From NCBI GenBank assembly GCA_031460175.1, contig JAVKGW010000003.1, positions 186,001 to 250,000 on the forward strand: a stretch of 64,000 bases of DNA, read 5' to 3'. The notes beneath the pieces are model-generated. The model was not told the origin of the DNA, did no database searches, and was given only the letters and a program-made list of their open reading frames with translations. This DNA is from Armatimonadota bacterium (GTDB lineage: Bacteria; Sysuimicrobiota; Sysuimicrobiia; Sysuimicrobiales; Sysuimicrobiaceae). Positions within the stretch are counted from its first letter, which is position 1. The number at the start of each line of letters is the position of its first letter. This document shows positions 27,807 to 36,400 of this stretch, piece after piece. A program made the position numbers and the translations under genes.

Positions 27807-28286
27807 TCACCTCCAGCTCCGATCCTCCTCCGCTTCCGGGCCTGGGGGAGCTCCCTCCTCAGCCCGTCGTCGGAGGGCATCCAACATCCTCTCCGCGTTC
27901 TTACGCATGAGCAGGAGGACGAGGTTTGCGAGCAGCGGTCCGAGCAAGGGAATGCTCAGCTCGAACTCCACCACGAGCCGGGTCCGGCACCCCGTCTGCA
28001 CGGGTTCAAAGGTCCACACGCCCTCGTATCGGTCGAAGTCCCCCTCCCGCTGGCGGAAGGTACACGTGTGCGTGGCGTCGTCCCACGTGTCTTCCTCCAC
28101 CCACCGGATCCGCCGCCCCTGGACCCGCCCCACCCACTCCGTGGTGGTCCGGTGGCCGTCCCGCGCGATCAGGCGTACGGTCTCCAGATCCGGCATGAAC
28201 TCGGGGAACCGCTCCACGTCCTTCGCGAGGGCATAGACGGTCTCCACGGGAGCCCGTATGAGCGTCTGCACCTCCACGCGCGGCAT
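27807..28286 (-). CDS. SRPBCC (polyketide cyclase/COQ10-like) family protein
   Basis: A 159-residue START-like domain: the N-terminus VEVQTLIRAPVETVYALAKDVERFPEFMPD-like and the central strands (TTTEWVGRVQGRRIRWVEED) are typical. The end has a hydrophobic segment (SIPLLGPLLANLVLLLM) and an acidic, proline-rich tail. Such proteins bind hydrophobic ligands or help quinone or lipid handling. It lies 76 bases after the tRNA-Sec gene and may be read through from it; the small membrane peptide follows. Confidence 0.8.
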   Translation of the reverse strand: MPRVEVQTLIRAPVETVYALAKDVERFPEFMPDLETVRLIARDGHRTTTEWVGRVQGRRIRWVEEDTWDDATHTCTFRQREGDFDRYEGVWTFEPVQTGCRTRLVVEFELSIPLLGPLLANLVLLLMRKNAERMLDALRRRAEEGAPPGPEAEEDRSWR

Positions 28287-28362
28287 GACCGGGATGCGCC
28301 GACCCTCCTCCCAGGTAACCTAACTATGCGATCTATACGATCCCGGAGGCGGGAATGCCTTC

Positions 28363-28455
28363 TGGCGGAGGGCGGTGGGAATCGAACCCACCCCGCCCGA
28401 GCGGGGCGGCACCGGTTTTGAAGACCGGGAGGCCCACCAGGGCCCTTCGCCCTCC
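28363..28455 (-). tRNA. selC: tRNA-Sec (anticodon UCA)
   Basis: The minus strand folds into the selenocysteine tRNA: an 8-bp acceptor stem (GGAGGGCG with CGCCCTCC), a 6-bp D stem with a 4-base loop, the anticodon stem CCGGT/ACCGG around CTTCAAA with anticodon TCA, a long variable arm (CCGCCC/GGGCGG), a 5-bp T stem around TTCGATT, discriminator G and an encoded CCA. The 8+5 layout and long D stem are specific for bacterial tRNA-Sec. Its 5' end is one base after the selB stop, so it is probably cut from the selA-selB transcript by RNase P. Confidence 0.97.
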
Positions 28456-28456
28456 G

Positions 28457-30352
28457 TTAAGAGGCTCCCCGCACGAGCTTGGGTCCCGGCACCCGGAGCT
28501 CCCCTTGCCGCCGGGTGATCCCCACGGTGTCCAGGTGCTCCAGGAGGGGCAGCACGTACTTCCGGGAGGTCCCCAGGAGATCCCGGACCGCGGCCACGGT
28601 GAGCGCAGGCTGAGACCGCAGCGCCTCGGAGACCACCTGGACGGCGCGCTCCACCGACTTCCCATGGTACAGCAATCCCCGCAGCTCCACCGCTTCGCCC
28701 GCATCCAGGAGGAACTGCACCGCCACCTCCGCGTGACCCCCCAGGACCTGCTCCACTTCCTCCCGGCTCGGTCCCTCCAGCCCGCACCGCCCGATCCACG
28801 AACGGAGCGCCTCCACCGCTCGGGCCTGATCCGGTGTTAGGGTGGGACGGTGGTCCGGCAGCCGTACGAATCCCCCCTCTCCTGCGGTTCGGGAAGCCAC
28901 CCGCTCCGCCACCAGCTCCCATGCCGCCCCCGCAAGGCGGCGGATCAGGGTGAGCCACTCCGCGTGCGGCATCCCTCGCCGCCAAGGACGCTCCCGGTGG
29001 TACGCGGCGAGGGCCTGAACGACCTCCTCCTCGACCCGGCCCAGGACGGACTCGTGGACCCACCGATCCCGGACGTCCCACACCAGCCCCTTCGCCCGGG
29101 CCTGCGCCAGCAGTCCCTGGATCTGACCCGGGGCCATCCCCGTACGGCGGACGAGATCCGCGACCGTGCTCCCCTCGGTCCCGGAGGCCCCCACGGCCAG
29201 CAGGAGCACGCCCTCCGGATCCCGGGACTCCAGGGTCCGCAGGTGCACGAGGACCACGGGATCCCCCCTCCGGGAACGGGGCGGGTTTACCCGAAGGACC
29301 TCCCCTCCGCCCCAGGTCAGCAAGGGCGAGAACCGACGAATGACGAAGGGATCTCCGAAGGCGGCCGTGATGGGCCGCTCTAACCGGATGTGCGCAAAGC
29401 CGCTCTCCCCGGGCGCGAGCACCGTCTCCTCCAGCAGGAACGCCCGACCGATGGCCTCCGCGGTTCCCAGGTAGAGCCGGACCCGGTCCCCGTGCCGGAG
29501 GGGCGGGGTGTGCGGCAGGAGGTGGAGGCGGACGTCCAGGGTGGTGGCGGGCTCGAACGCCCCCGGGGTAACGATCACGTCTCCCCGTTCCACCTCGTCC
29601 CGGGAAACCCCCAGAAGGTTGAGGGCTACCCGCTGTCCCGCCCGCACCTCCGCGACCGGCTCCCCGTGGGATTGGATGCCCCGTACCCGGACGGTCCGAC
29701 CTGCGGGAAGGACCTCCAGGGTGTCGTCCGGGCGGATTCGGCCGCTCCACAGGGTCCCCGTCACCACGGTGCCGAACCCGGCCACCTGGAAGGATCGGTC
29801 CACGGGGAGCCGCACGGGACCCTCGGCCGGGCGTGGGGAGCCCTGCGCCACCACGCGATCCAGGGCGGCGACGAGATCCGCAAGTCCCTCTCCCGTCCTT
29901 GCGGAGACCGCCACCACGGGCGCGGCCTCGAGAAACGTGCCCTGCAAGAAGCTACGCACGTCCTCCCGGACCAGCTCCAGCCACTCCTCATCCACCAGGT
30001 CCCGCTTGGTGAGGGCCACGATCCCCGTGGGGATCCGCAGAAACCGCAGGATGTCCACGTGCTCCCGGGTCTGGGGCATGACCCCTTCGTCGCTCGCCAC
30101 CACCAGGAGGACCGCATCGAAGCCCGCGGCCCCGGCCAGCATGTTCCGGATGAGGCGTTCGTGTCCGGGCACGTCCACGAATCCCACCCGGACTCCACTC
30201 GGGAGATCCATGTGGGCGAACCCCAGGTCGATGGTCATCCCTCGCCGCTTCTCCTCCTCCAGCCGGTCGGGGTCGATCCCGGTGAGGGCGCGTACGAGGG
30301 TACTCTTTCCGTGATCCACGTGCCCCGCGGTCCCCACCACCGCGGTGCGCAC
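28457..30352 (-). CDS. selB: selenocysteine-specific elongation factor
   Basis: SelB brings Sec-tRNA to UGA codons marked by a SECIS hairpin. The 631 residues have the GTPase motifs GHVDHGKST (residues 10-18), DVPGHERLI and TKRDLVD, then EF-Tu-like domains 2 and 3. From about residue 370 to the end come winged-helix repeats for mRNA binding. GTG 30352 was chosen because residues before it do not match; the SD sequence is weak and lies 10 bases after selA, suggesting coupling. No UGA-containing selenoprotein gene is apparent in the window. Confidence 0.93.
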   Translation of the reverse strand: MRTAVVGTAGHVDHGKSTLVRALTGIDPDRLEEEKRRGMTIDLGFAHMDLPSGVRVGFVDVPGHERLIRNMLAGAAGFDAVLLVVASDEGVMPQTREHVDILRFLRIPTGIVALTKRDLVDEEWLELVREDVRSFLQGTFLEAAPVVAVSARTGEGLADLVAALDRVVAQGSPRPAEGPVRLPVDRSFQVAGFGTVVTGTLWSGRIRPDDTLEVLPAGRTVRVRGIQSHGEPVAEVRAGQRVALNLLGVSRDEVERGDVIVTPGAFEPATTLDVRLHLLPHTPPLRHGDRVRLYLGTAEAIGRAFLLEETVLAPGESGFAHIRLERPITAAFGDPFVIRRFSPLLTWGGGEVLRVNPPRSRRGDPVVLVHLRTLESRDPEGVLLLAVGASGTEGSTVADLVRRTGMAPGQIQGLLAQARAKGLVWDVRDRWVHESVLGRVEEEVVQALAAYHRERPWRRGMPHAEWLTLIRRLAGAAWELVAERVASRTAGEGGFVRLPDHRPTLTPDQARAVEALRSWIGRCGLEGPSREEVEQVLGGHAEVAVQFLLDAGEAVELRGLLYHGKSVERAVQVVSEALRSQPALTVAAVRDLLGTSRKYVLPLLEHLDTVGITRRQGELRVPGPKLVRGAS

Positions 30353-30362
30353 CTGCTTCGGC

Positions 30363-31769
30363 TCAGGACCGCTCCGCGAGGACCGCGACAAGGCCTGCCT
30401 CCAGGTCTGGATCGTCCTCCGGAAGCACCGAACGGAGGTCCAGGAGCACCGCTTCCTCCTGGACCCTCGCGAGGATCGGCGGGGCTGCGGTCCGGAGTCG
30501 GGCGGCCAGGGCGTGGGCCGGAAGGGAAGAATGCCGGAGGCGGACCGCATAGGAGGGGAGGACCATCCCCGGAAGCGAACCTCCCCCGGCTTCCGCCTCC
30601 GAGGGCACCGCCTCGGCGGCGACTCCCACCTCCCTCAGGCGCCGGGCCAAACGCTCGGCCCGCTCCTGCAGGTCCTCCACGGAAGCGCCGAGCATCCGCA
30701 GCACGGGGATCCGCTGCCAGGCTACCTCGGGATCCAGGTACAGCCGGAGCGTGGCCTCCAGGGCCGCCAAGTCCAACTTGTCCACCCGGACCACCCGATA
30801 CAGGGGATGTGTCCGGAGCCGCTCGAGGAGGGAGGTCCGTCCGACCAGGATGCCGGACTGCGGCCCCCCGAGGAGCTTGTCTCCGCTGAAGAGCACGAGA
30901 TCGCAGCCGCTCGCCACGGCCTCCGGGACCGAGGGCTCGTAGGGGAGACCGCGGCCCCGGAGGTCCACCATGCCCCCGCTCCCCAGGTCGTACATCACGG
31001 GAACCCCCACCCGCCGTCCCAGGTGCACCAACTCCTGCAGGGGGACATCCGCCACGAACCCGACAATCCGGAAATTGCTGCGGTGCACCTTCAACAGCAG
31101 GGCGGTATCGGGCGTGATGGCGGCCTCGTAATCCCGCAGGTACACCCGGTTCGTGGTCCCCACCTCTACCAGTCGCACTCCCGCCGCCCGCATCACGTCC
31201 GGCATCCGGAAAGAGTCCCCGATCTCCACCTGCTCGCTGCGGGCCACCACCACCTCCCGGCCGGAAGCGAGGGCGCTCAGGGCCAGGAGGACCGCGGCGG
31301 CGTTGTTGTTCACCACGAGGGCTCCCTCCGCCCCCGTGAGGCGCCGCAGCAGCGAGGTCACGTGGTCCTGTCGGGAGCCCCGTTCTCCCGAGGCCAGGTC
31401 CAGCTCCAGATTGCAGGCTCCCGCGGCCTCCAGGACCGCCCTCCGGGCCTCAGGGGCGAGGGGGGCCCGACCCAGGTTTGTGTGGAGGAGGGCACCCGTG
31501 GCGTTGAGGACCCGACGCAGGGAGGGACGGACCAGCGCCTGGATCCGGGTCTCCACGGCCTCTGCGAGGTCCGTGAGGTCCACGTGTTCCCGATTGCCTC
31601 GCTGGAGTTCTGCCCGGTACTCCTCCACCACCTCCCGGATGAGCCGGACCAGGACGGCGTGCGCCACTCCCCGCACGCCGTCCCGCATCCGCAGGGCGGA
31701 CAGCACCCGATCCACGGAGGGAAGCTGCCGCAGGTGCTGGTGCAATCCCTTCGAGCGGTCCTCCCTCAC
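30363..31769 (-). CDS. selA: L-seryl-tRNA(Sec) selenium transferase
   Basis: SelA converts Ser-tRNA(Sec) to Sec-tRNA using selenophosphate. The 468 residues begin with LRQLPSVDRVL, contain LNATGALLHTNLGRAPL, NNNAAAVLLALSALA, and the PLP lysine in FSGDKLLGGPQSGI. GTG 31769 overlaps the stop of the zinc-ribbon gene as GTGA and has no clear SD, so it relies on translational coupling. selD is not in the window. Order selA-selB-selC is the classical cluster. Confidence 0.94.
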   Translation of the reverse strand: MREDRSKGLHQHLRQLPSVDRVLSALRMRDGVRGVAHAVLVRLIREVVEEYRAELQRGNREHVDLTDLAEAVETRIQALVRPSLRRVLNATGALLHTNLGRAPLAPEARRAVLEAAGACNLELDLASGERGSRQDHVTSLLRRLTGAEGALVVNNNAAAVLLALSALASGREVVVARSEQVEIGDSFRMPDVMRAAGVRLVEVGTTNRVYLRDYEAAITPDTALLLKVHRSNFRIVGFVADVPLQELVHLGRRVGVPVMYDLGSGGMVDLRGRGLPYEPSVPEAVASGCDLVLFSGDKLLGGPQSGILVGRTSLLERLRTHPLYRVVRVDKLDLAALEATLRLYLDPEVAWQRIPVLRMLGASVEDLQERAERLARRLREVGVAAEAVPSEAEAGGGSLPGMVLPSYAVRLRHSSLPAHALAARLRTAAPPILARVQEEAVLLDLRSVLPEDDPDLEAGLVAVLAERS

Positions 31770-31984
31770 AGGAGCACGAACCCCAGCACGGCCCCCAGGG
31801 CGACGGCAACCCCCACGCAGGCCAGAAACCGGAGCAGATCGTACCGCACGCGGTGGACCAGGGCCTCGGGGGTTTCCCGGGTCACCGGCGAAGGCGCGGG
31901 GGATGTGGGGCGCAACCGCGTCCCGCACCGGGCGCAAACGATCTTCCCCGGTCGGTTCTCAGCTCCGCATTTCGGACACCGCAT
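31766..31984 (-). CDS. zinc-ribbon protein with C-terminal membrane helix
   Basis: A 72-residue protein: an N-terminal zinc ribbon with CPKC and CARC about 13 residues apart, a proline-rich linker, then one C-terminal transmembrane helix (LLRFLACVGVAVALGAVLGFVLL). The cytoplasmic ribbon would be membrane-tethered. Its start lies 26 bases inside the PHP gene and its stop overlaps selA, so its translation probably drives selA. No known selenium function; unrecognised beyond the domain. Confidence 0.7.
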   Translation of the reverse strand: MRCPKCGAENRPGKIVCARCGTRLRPTSPAPSPVTRETPEALVHRVRYDLLRFLACVGVAVALGAVLGFVLL

Positions 31985-32801
31985 CCCGCACCCTCCTCCG
32001 TTCCTCTAAGGCCCGCACCACTTCGGGGGGGACGTACTGACCACCTAGGGTTGCCCCCGTCCCGACCCCATCGCCATGGTAATCGCTTCCCCCCGTCACG
32101 AGGAGACCGAGGTCCCGGGCGAGGGCCAAAAGCCGCTCCACCTGCTGGGGCGTGTGCTCGGGATAGTACACCTCGATCCCATCCAGGCCCGCGGCCTTGA
32201 GGGCCGCCACGTGCGCGAGGACTCTGGACCGGCCAGGATGCGCCAGGATGGCCAGGCCCCCCGCCTCCCGGATGGCCCTCAGGGCTTCCTCCAGGGAGAG
32301 GGTGCTCCGCGGGACCCACGCGGGCTTCCCCCGACCGAGGTATCGTTCGAAGGCCTCCGCGGGGGTGCGCACGAATCCCGCGGAGACCAGGGCTCTGGCC
32401 AGGTGTGCGCGCCCCACGGCGCCCTGCCCTGACCGCGTCACCTCGTCGAAGGAGACGGAAACCCCAAGTCTCCTCAAGCGGCAGACCATCTCCCGAATCC
32501 GGTCCACCCGGCTCGCCCGCAACTCCTGCAGGAGATCCCGGAACCAGCCGGCCCGGTGGTCCACGAAGTACCCCAGAAGGTGCAACTCCTCCTCTCCGTA
32601 CTCCACGCTCAGCTCGACCCCTGGGACGACGGTGACGCCCAGGTTTGGGGCCGCCTCCAAGGCTTCCGGGATCCCGTCCACGGTGTCATGGTCCGTCACG
32701 CCCAGGACTCCCACGCCTGCCCTGCGGGCCGCGTGGACCAGGTCCCGGGGATTCAAGAGTCCATCGGAGGCCGTGGTGTGGGTGTGCAGGTCAATCCGCA
32801 T
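31959..32801 (-). CDS. PHP-domain phosphoesterase (TrpH/RNase AM-like)
   Basis: A 280-residue PHP-superfamily metalloenzyme. The metal motifs are DLHTHTTASDG, VTDHDTVDGI, PGVELSVEY, LAILAHPGR and GGSDYHGDG, all with intact His and Asp residues. Relatives such as E. coli YciV (RNase AM) are 5'-3' exoribonucleases that also release nucleoside monophosphates from 3',5'-bisphosphates. ATG 32801 overlaps ymdB by 11 bases. Being between ymdB and sel genes in a run starting with RNase Y, an RNA-related role is plausible. Confidence 0.85.
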   Translation of the reverse strand: MRIDLHTHTTASDGLLNPRDLVHAARRAGVGVLGVTDHDTVDGIPEALEAAPNLGVTVVPGVELSVEYGEEELHLLGYFVDHRAGWFRDLLQELRASRVDRIREMVCRLRRLGVSVSFDEVTRSGQGAVGRAHLARALVSAGFVRTPAEAFERYLGRGKPAWVPRSTLSLEEALRAIREAGGLAILAHPGRSRVLAHVAALKAAGLDGIEVYYPEHTPQQVERLLALARDLGLLVTGGSDYHGDGVGTGATLGGQYVPPEVVRALEERRRVRDAVSEMRS

Positions 32802-33573
32802 CGTGTACCTCGAAGATGCGGCGGATGGCGGTGGCCCGCCCGGTTTCATCCGCCTCCACCACCACCGCGTTGAACTGCACGGGACCCTGGGCCACCTCAA
32901 ACCGGACGGGCAGGTGCGTGAGGAACCGCTGCAGGATGGCCTCCCGGTCCATCCCGATGATCCCGTGGGCGGGTCCCGTCATCCCCACGTCCGTGATGGT
33001 GGCGGTGCCGCCCGGGAGGATGCGCTCGTCCGCGGTCTGCACGTGGGTGTGGGTCCCCACCACCGCGGTGACCAGGCCGTCCAGGTACCACGCAAGGGCC
33101 ATTTTCTCACTGGTGGCCTCCGCGTGGAAATCCACGAGGACATAAGGGGTGATCTCCCGGAGACGCATCGCTTCCGCCCGGCCCCAGCGGAAGGGATCCT
33201 CCAGGGGGTCCATGAACACCCGCCCCTGCAGGTTCAGCACGGCGAGGCGGAGGGTGTCCCGCCGGACCACGGTACTGCCGCGGCCCGGCACGCCCGGGGG
33301 GAAGTTCGCGGGGCGCAGGACGCAGGGCTCCCGGTCCAGGACCTCGTACGCCTCTTTCCGGTGCCAGGTGTGGTTCCCCCCCGTGAGCACGTCGATCCCG
33401 CAGCGCAACAGCTCCTGGACAGTGCCGGGGGTAATGCCCGCTCCTCCCGCGCTGTTCTCCGCATTGGCCACGACGAAGTCCAAGGCCAGCTCCCGGCGGA
33501 GGGCCGGGACCCGGCGGGCCACCAGCTTCCGCCCGGGCTTGCCGCAGATGTCCCCGATGAACAGGATCCGCAC
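32791..33573 (-). CDS. ymdB: YmdB-type metallophosphoesterase
   Basis: A 260-residue calcineurin-like phosphodiesterase. The motifs are FIGDICGKPGR, VANAENSAGGAGI, TGGNHTWHRKE, DFHAEATSEK and GTHTHVQTAD. Bacillus YmdB cleaves 2',3'-cyclic nucleotides and affects RNA turnover and biofilm formation. In Firmicutes it normally follows rny directly; here one extra gene lies between, 4 bases upstream. Confidence 0.92.
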   Translation of the reverse strand: MRILFIGDICGKPGRKLVARRVPALRRELALDFVVANAENSAGGAGITPGTVQELLRCGIDVLTGGNHTWHRKEAYEVLDREPCVLRPANFPPGVPGRGSTVVRRDTLRLAVLNLQGRVFMDPLEDPFRWGRAEAMRLREITPYVLVDFHAEATSEKMALAWYLDGLVTAVVGTHTHVQTADERILPGGTATITDVGMTGPAHGIIGMDREAILQRFLTHLPVRFEVAQGPVQFNAVVVEADETGRATAIRRIFEVHDAD

Positions 33574-33577
33574 GGGC

Positions 33578-34129
33578 CTAGTCCGGGGTGGTTTGCCGAC
33601 CTGCTCCCACCGCGTAGATGAAGACGTGGCCCTCCTCCCGGAGTCCTACCAGGGGACGCAGGCTCCCCCGCTCCCGGAGGTGCTCCAGCTGTTCCCGTAA
33701 CCGTTCCTCCTGCCGCACGCGTTCCTCCTCCGGCCAGTCCTCCCGCGGTCCTTCCAAGGGCAGCATCTCGCGCGCCAGATGCGCCACCAGACCGAGCTCC
33801 TCGCACATGAGGTCCGCGAGCTCCCGAACCACCTCGATGCGGGTGAAGTGTCGGGTTCTCGTCTGTCGAATCCACACCCTAGGGGCGGGGCGGCGTTCCA
33901 GCTCGTGGAGGACCGCAAGGGCGTCCAGGACCCGCCGCCGGAAGGCCCGGTAGACCGCCGGGGAGAGGGCCTGAGGGAGGAAGAGGACAAGCCGTAGGGT
34001 TCCCCTCCCGGGATCCAGGGCCGCGGAGGAGAACTCCCCGAAGCGCACCAGGAGCGTGGCCAAGAAGCTGGCGCTGTCCGGAAGGGAACGGTCCGGGCGC
34101 AGGGTCCACATGGCGAGGCTAGCGGGCAT
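33578..34129 (-). CDS. unrecognised protein between rny and ymdB
   Basis: A 183-residue soluble protein. The first part (about residues 20-100) looks alpha/beta, with [20 protein letters not shown] and [27 protein letters not shown]. The middle has paired Arg/His residues ([23 protein letters not shown]). Residues 125-165 form a charged helix ([18 protein letters not shown]), and the end reads [12 protein letters not shown] recognise no family or catalytic motif. The start overlaps the rny stop by 11 bases; an ATG six codons later is an alternative. Coupling with RNase Y and YmdB suggests an RNA-turnover link, which is inference. Confidence 0.7.
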   Translation of the reverse strand: MPASLAMWTLRPDRSLPDSASFLATLLVRFGEFSSAALDPGRGTLRLVLFLPQALSPAVYRAFRRRVLDALAVLHELERRPAPRVWIRQTRTRHFTRIEVVRELADLMCEELGLVAHLAREMLPLEGPREDWPEEERVRQEERLREQLEHLRERGSLRPLVGLREEGHVFIYAVGAGRQTTPD

Positions 34130-35648
34130 ACTCCACGATCCGGGTCTCCCGCACCACGGTCACCTTGATCTGGCCCGGGTACTCCAGGTCCTGCTCGATC
34201 CTGCGGCTCAGGTCCCGGGCAATGCGGTACGCGGCCAGGTCGTCCACCTCCCCGCTGCGAACGATGACCCGGATCTCCCGACCCGCCTGGATGGCGTACG
34301 CCTTCTCCACCCCCGGGAAGGATTGGGCGAGCTGCTCCAGGGCCTGCAGCCGCTTGATGTAGGCCTCTACGGACTCCTTCCGGGCCCCCGGCCGGGATCC
34401 GGAGATGGCATCCGCGGCCGCCACCAGTACGGACTCCAGGTACTTTGCCTCCTCTTCCCCGTGGTGGTACAGGATGGCGTTGATCACCTGGGGCGGTTCG
34501 TGGTACCGTCGGGCGATGTCCACCCCGATCTGGGTGTGGGTTCCCTGAACCTCATGGGTGAGGGCCTTGCCGATGTCGTGGAGCAGTCCCGCCCGCCGGG
34601 CCATGTGGACATCCGCCCCCAGCTGGGCCGCCAGCTCTCCCGCCAGGAGGGCCACCTCTACGGAGTGCTGCAGGACGTTCTGGCCGTAGGAGGTTCGGAA
34701 CTTCAGCCGGCCCAGCAGCTTCACCAGGTCGGGGTGCAGCCCGTGCACCCCGGCCTCGAAGGCCGCCTGTTCCCCCGCCTCCTGGATCCGCCGATCCAGC
34801 TCCTGCTGGGCCTTCTCCACCATCTCCTCGATCCGGGCGGGATGGATGCGGCCATCCGCCATGAGCTTCTCCAGAGCGATCTTCGCAATCTCCCGACGCA
34901 CGGGATCGAAGGAGGAGAGGGTCACGGCCTCCGGGGTGTCGTCGATGATGAAGTCCACCCCCGTGAGGGCCTCTAGGGTCCGAATGTTCCGACCTTCCCG
35001 GCCAATGATCCGTCCCTTCATCTCCTCCGTGGGCAGGGGCACCACGGAGACCGTGAGCTCCGCGGTGTGGTCCGCGGCGGTTCGCTGGATGGCCAGGGCG
35101 AGGATCTCTCGGACCCGGCGCTCCGCCTCCTCCCGGGCCTCCCGCTCCACTTTCCGGATCCGGGCCAGGGCGTCTTCCCGGGCCTCGGCCTCCACCTCCT
35201 CCAGGAGGCGCTGTCGGGCTTCCTCCCGGGTCAACCCTGCGATCTCCTCCAGGGTCCGACGCTGTTGTGCGATGAGTGCGGCAACTTCCTCCGTCCGGAC
35301 GGCGAGTTCCTGTTCCTGCTGTTGAAGCGTCCGCTCCCGGCGTTCCAGCTGCTCCGCGCGCCGTTCCAGCGCCTCTTCCCGCTGGCTCAGCCGCCGTTCC
35401 AACCGCTGGAGGTCCGCCCGCTGCTCCCGGATCTCCCGTTCCGCCTCGCGCTTGATCCGGAGAGCCTCATCCTTCGCTTCCAGGAGCGCTTCCTTCCGCT
35501 TCGCATCCGCCTCCCGCTGGGCATCCAGGAGGATTCGCTTCGCCTCTTCTTCCGCAGAGCGGATCTTGGATTCCGCGATCCACTTCCGGAAGACGTATCC
35601 GGCGAGGAAGGCCACCGCACCCACCGCCATGACCACGAGAACGGCCAT
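34119..35648 (-). CDS. rny: ribonuclease Y
   Basis: RNase Y is the membrane-anchored endonuclease that starts mRNA decay. The 509 residues show an N-terminal membrane helix ([18 protein letters not shown]), a long coiled coil (about 25-190), a KH domain with [12 protein letters not shown], and an HD domain with [11 protein letters not shown] and GLLHDIGKA, then ILYHHGEEE. The ATG used is 20 bases after a strong GGGAGGTGA, an unusually long spacing, but no other in-frame start exists between them. Confidence 0.95.
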   Translation of the reverse strand: MAVLVVMAVGAVAFLAGYVFRKWIAESKIRSAEEEAKRILLDAQREADAKRKEALLEAKDEALRIKREAEREIREQRADLQRLERRLSQREEALERRAEQLERRERTLQQQEQELAVRTEEVAALIAQQRRTLEEIAGLTREEARQRLLEEVEAEAREDALARIRKVEREAREEAERRVREILALAIQRTAADHTAELTVSVVPLPTEEMKGRIIGREGRNIRTLEALTGVDFIIDDTPEAVTLSSFDPVRREIAKIALEKLMADGRIHPARIEEMVEKAQQELDRRIQEAGEQAAFEAGVHGLHPDLVKLLGRLKFRTSYGQNVLQHSVEVALLAGELAAQLGADVHMARRAGLLHDIGKALTHEVQGTHTQIGVDIARRYHEPPQVINAILYHHGEEEAKYLESVLVAAADAISGSRPGARKESVEAYIKRLQALEQLAQSFPGVEKAYAIQAGREIRVIVRSGEVDDLAAYRIARDLSRRIEQDLEYPGQIKVTVVRETRIVEYAR

Positions 35649-35686
35649 CGCGGTGTCCGTGGTGCCTCACCTCCCTCTTTTCCCCA

Positions 35687-35716
35687 ATTGTATTCGTCAT
35701 CCGGAAATGGGGTCAA
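35687..35716 (-). promoter_or_regulatory. sigma-70 type promoter of rny
   Basis: On the minus strand TTGACC (35716-35711) and TACAAT (35692-35687) are separated by 18 bases, each one mismatch from consensus. It is the best promoter seen upstream of the rny-to-tRNA-Sec gene run. The LexA box lies 10 bases upstream of this -35. Confidence 0.65.
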
Positions 35717-35725
35717 GGAAGGAAG

Positions 35726-35739
35726 GGAACAGGTGTTTG
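35726..35739. promoter_or_regulatory. LexA (SOS) box
   Basis: GGAACAGGTGTTTG matches 13 of 14 positions of the Gram-positive SOS box (CGAAC-RNRY-GTTYG), including the paired GAAC and GTTT half-sites. It overlaps the -35 of the lexA promoter, 47 bases before the lexA ATG, as expected for self-repression. Confidence 0.75.
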
Positions 35740-35765
35740 CATGTCGAATTTCCGTCTGCTAAACT
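35737..35765 (+). promoter_or_regulatory. lexA promoter
   Basis: TTGCAT (35737-35742), a 17-base spacer and TAAACT (35760-35765) with an upstream TG (extended -10). The -35 overlaps the SOS box. Transcription would start about 14 bases before the ATG. Confidence 0.5.
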
Positions 35766-35785
35766 TGAACCCGTGGGAGGGAGCC

Positions 35786-36400
35786 ATGCCTAGACCCCTA
35801 ACCCGCAGGCAGAGGGAGATCCTTCAGTACATCGTGGACTACACCCGTCGGCACGGATATCCCCCGTCCGTGCGGGACATCGGCAGTGCCCTGCACCTCA
35901 CCAGCAGCTCCACCGTCCACAGTCACCTCAGCGCCCTGGAGAAGAAGGGATTCATCCGCCGGGATCCCAGCAAGCCTCGGGCCATCGAGGTGATCCGGGA
36001 CGATGCGGCGCTTCCCCACAAGCGTCCCGTGGTGCTGCCCGTGGTGGGGCGGGTGACCGCGGGTGCTCCGATCCTGGCGGAGCAGAACATCGAGGACGCC
36101 TTCCTCCTGCCCGAGGACTTCCTGGGTCCTGGAGAGCACTTCCTCCTCCGGGTCCGGGGAGACTCCATGATCGGAGCGGGGATCTACGACGGGGACTACC
36201 TCATCGTCCGCCGGCAATCCCATGCGGAGAACGGGGACATCGTGGTGGCCCGGATCGGGGAGGAGGCCACGGTGAAACGGTTCTACCGGGAACCGGACGG
36301 CATCCGGCTGCAGCCTGAGAATCCCCTGCTGGAGCCCATCAAATCCAGGGAAGTGGTGATCGAGGGGAAGGCGGTGGGCCTCCTTCGTCGCCTCCGCTGA
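35786..36400 (+). CDS. lexA: SOS repressor LexA
   Basis: LexA represses DNA-damage genes and cleaves itself with RecA. The 204 residues have an N-terminal winged helix ([24 protein letters not shown]), the cleavage site A92-G93 in TAGAPILAE, catalytic Ser127 in GDSMIGAGI and Lys164 in EATVKRF. ATG 35786 follows GGGAGGGAGCC; an upstream in-frame ATG lies beyond the promoter. The last 62 bases overlap the end of convergent hflX. Confidence 0.96.
   Translation: MPRPLTRRQREILQYIVDYTRRHGYPPSVRDIGSALHLTSSSTVHSHLSALEKKGFIRRDPSKPRAIEVIRDDAALPHKRPVVLPVVGRVTAGAPILAEQNIEDAFLLPEDFLGPGEHFLLRVRGDSMIGAGIYDGDYLIVRRQSHAENGDIVVARIGEEATVKRFYREPDGIRLQPENPLLEPIKSREVVIEGKAVGLLRRLR

Noticed and set aside
28287-28362. 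Repeated CGATC around TATA after the tRNA-Sec gene as an operator or attachment site
   Set aside because: The repeat is only five bases and there is no integrase or partial tRNA duplicate nearby.
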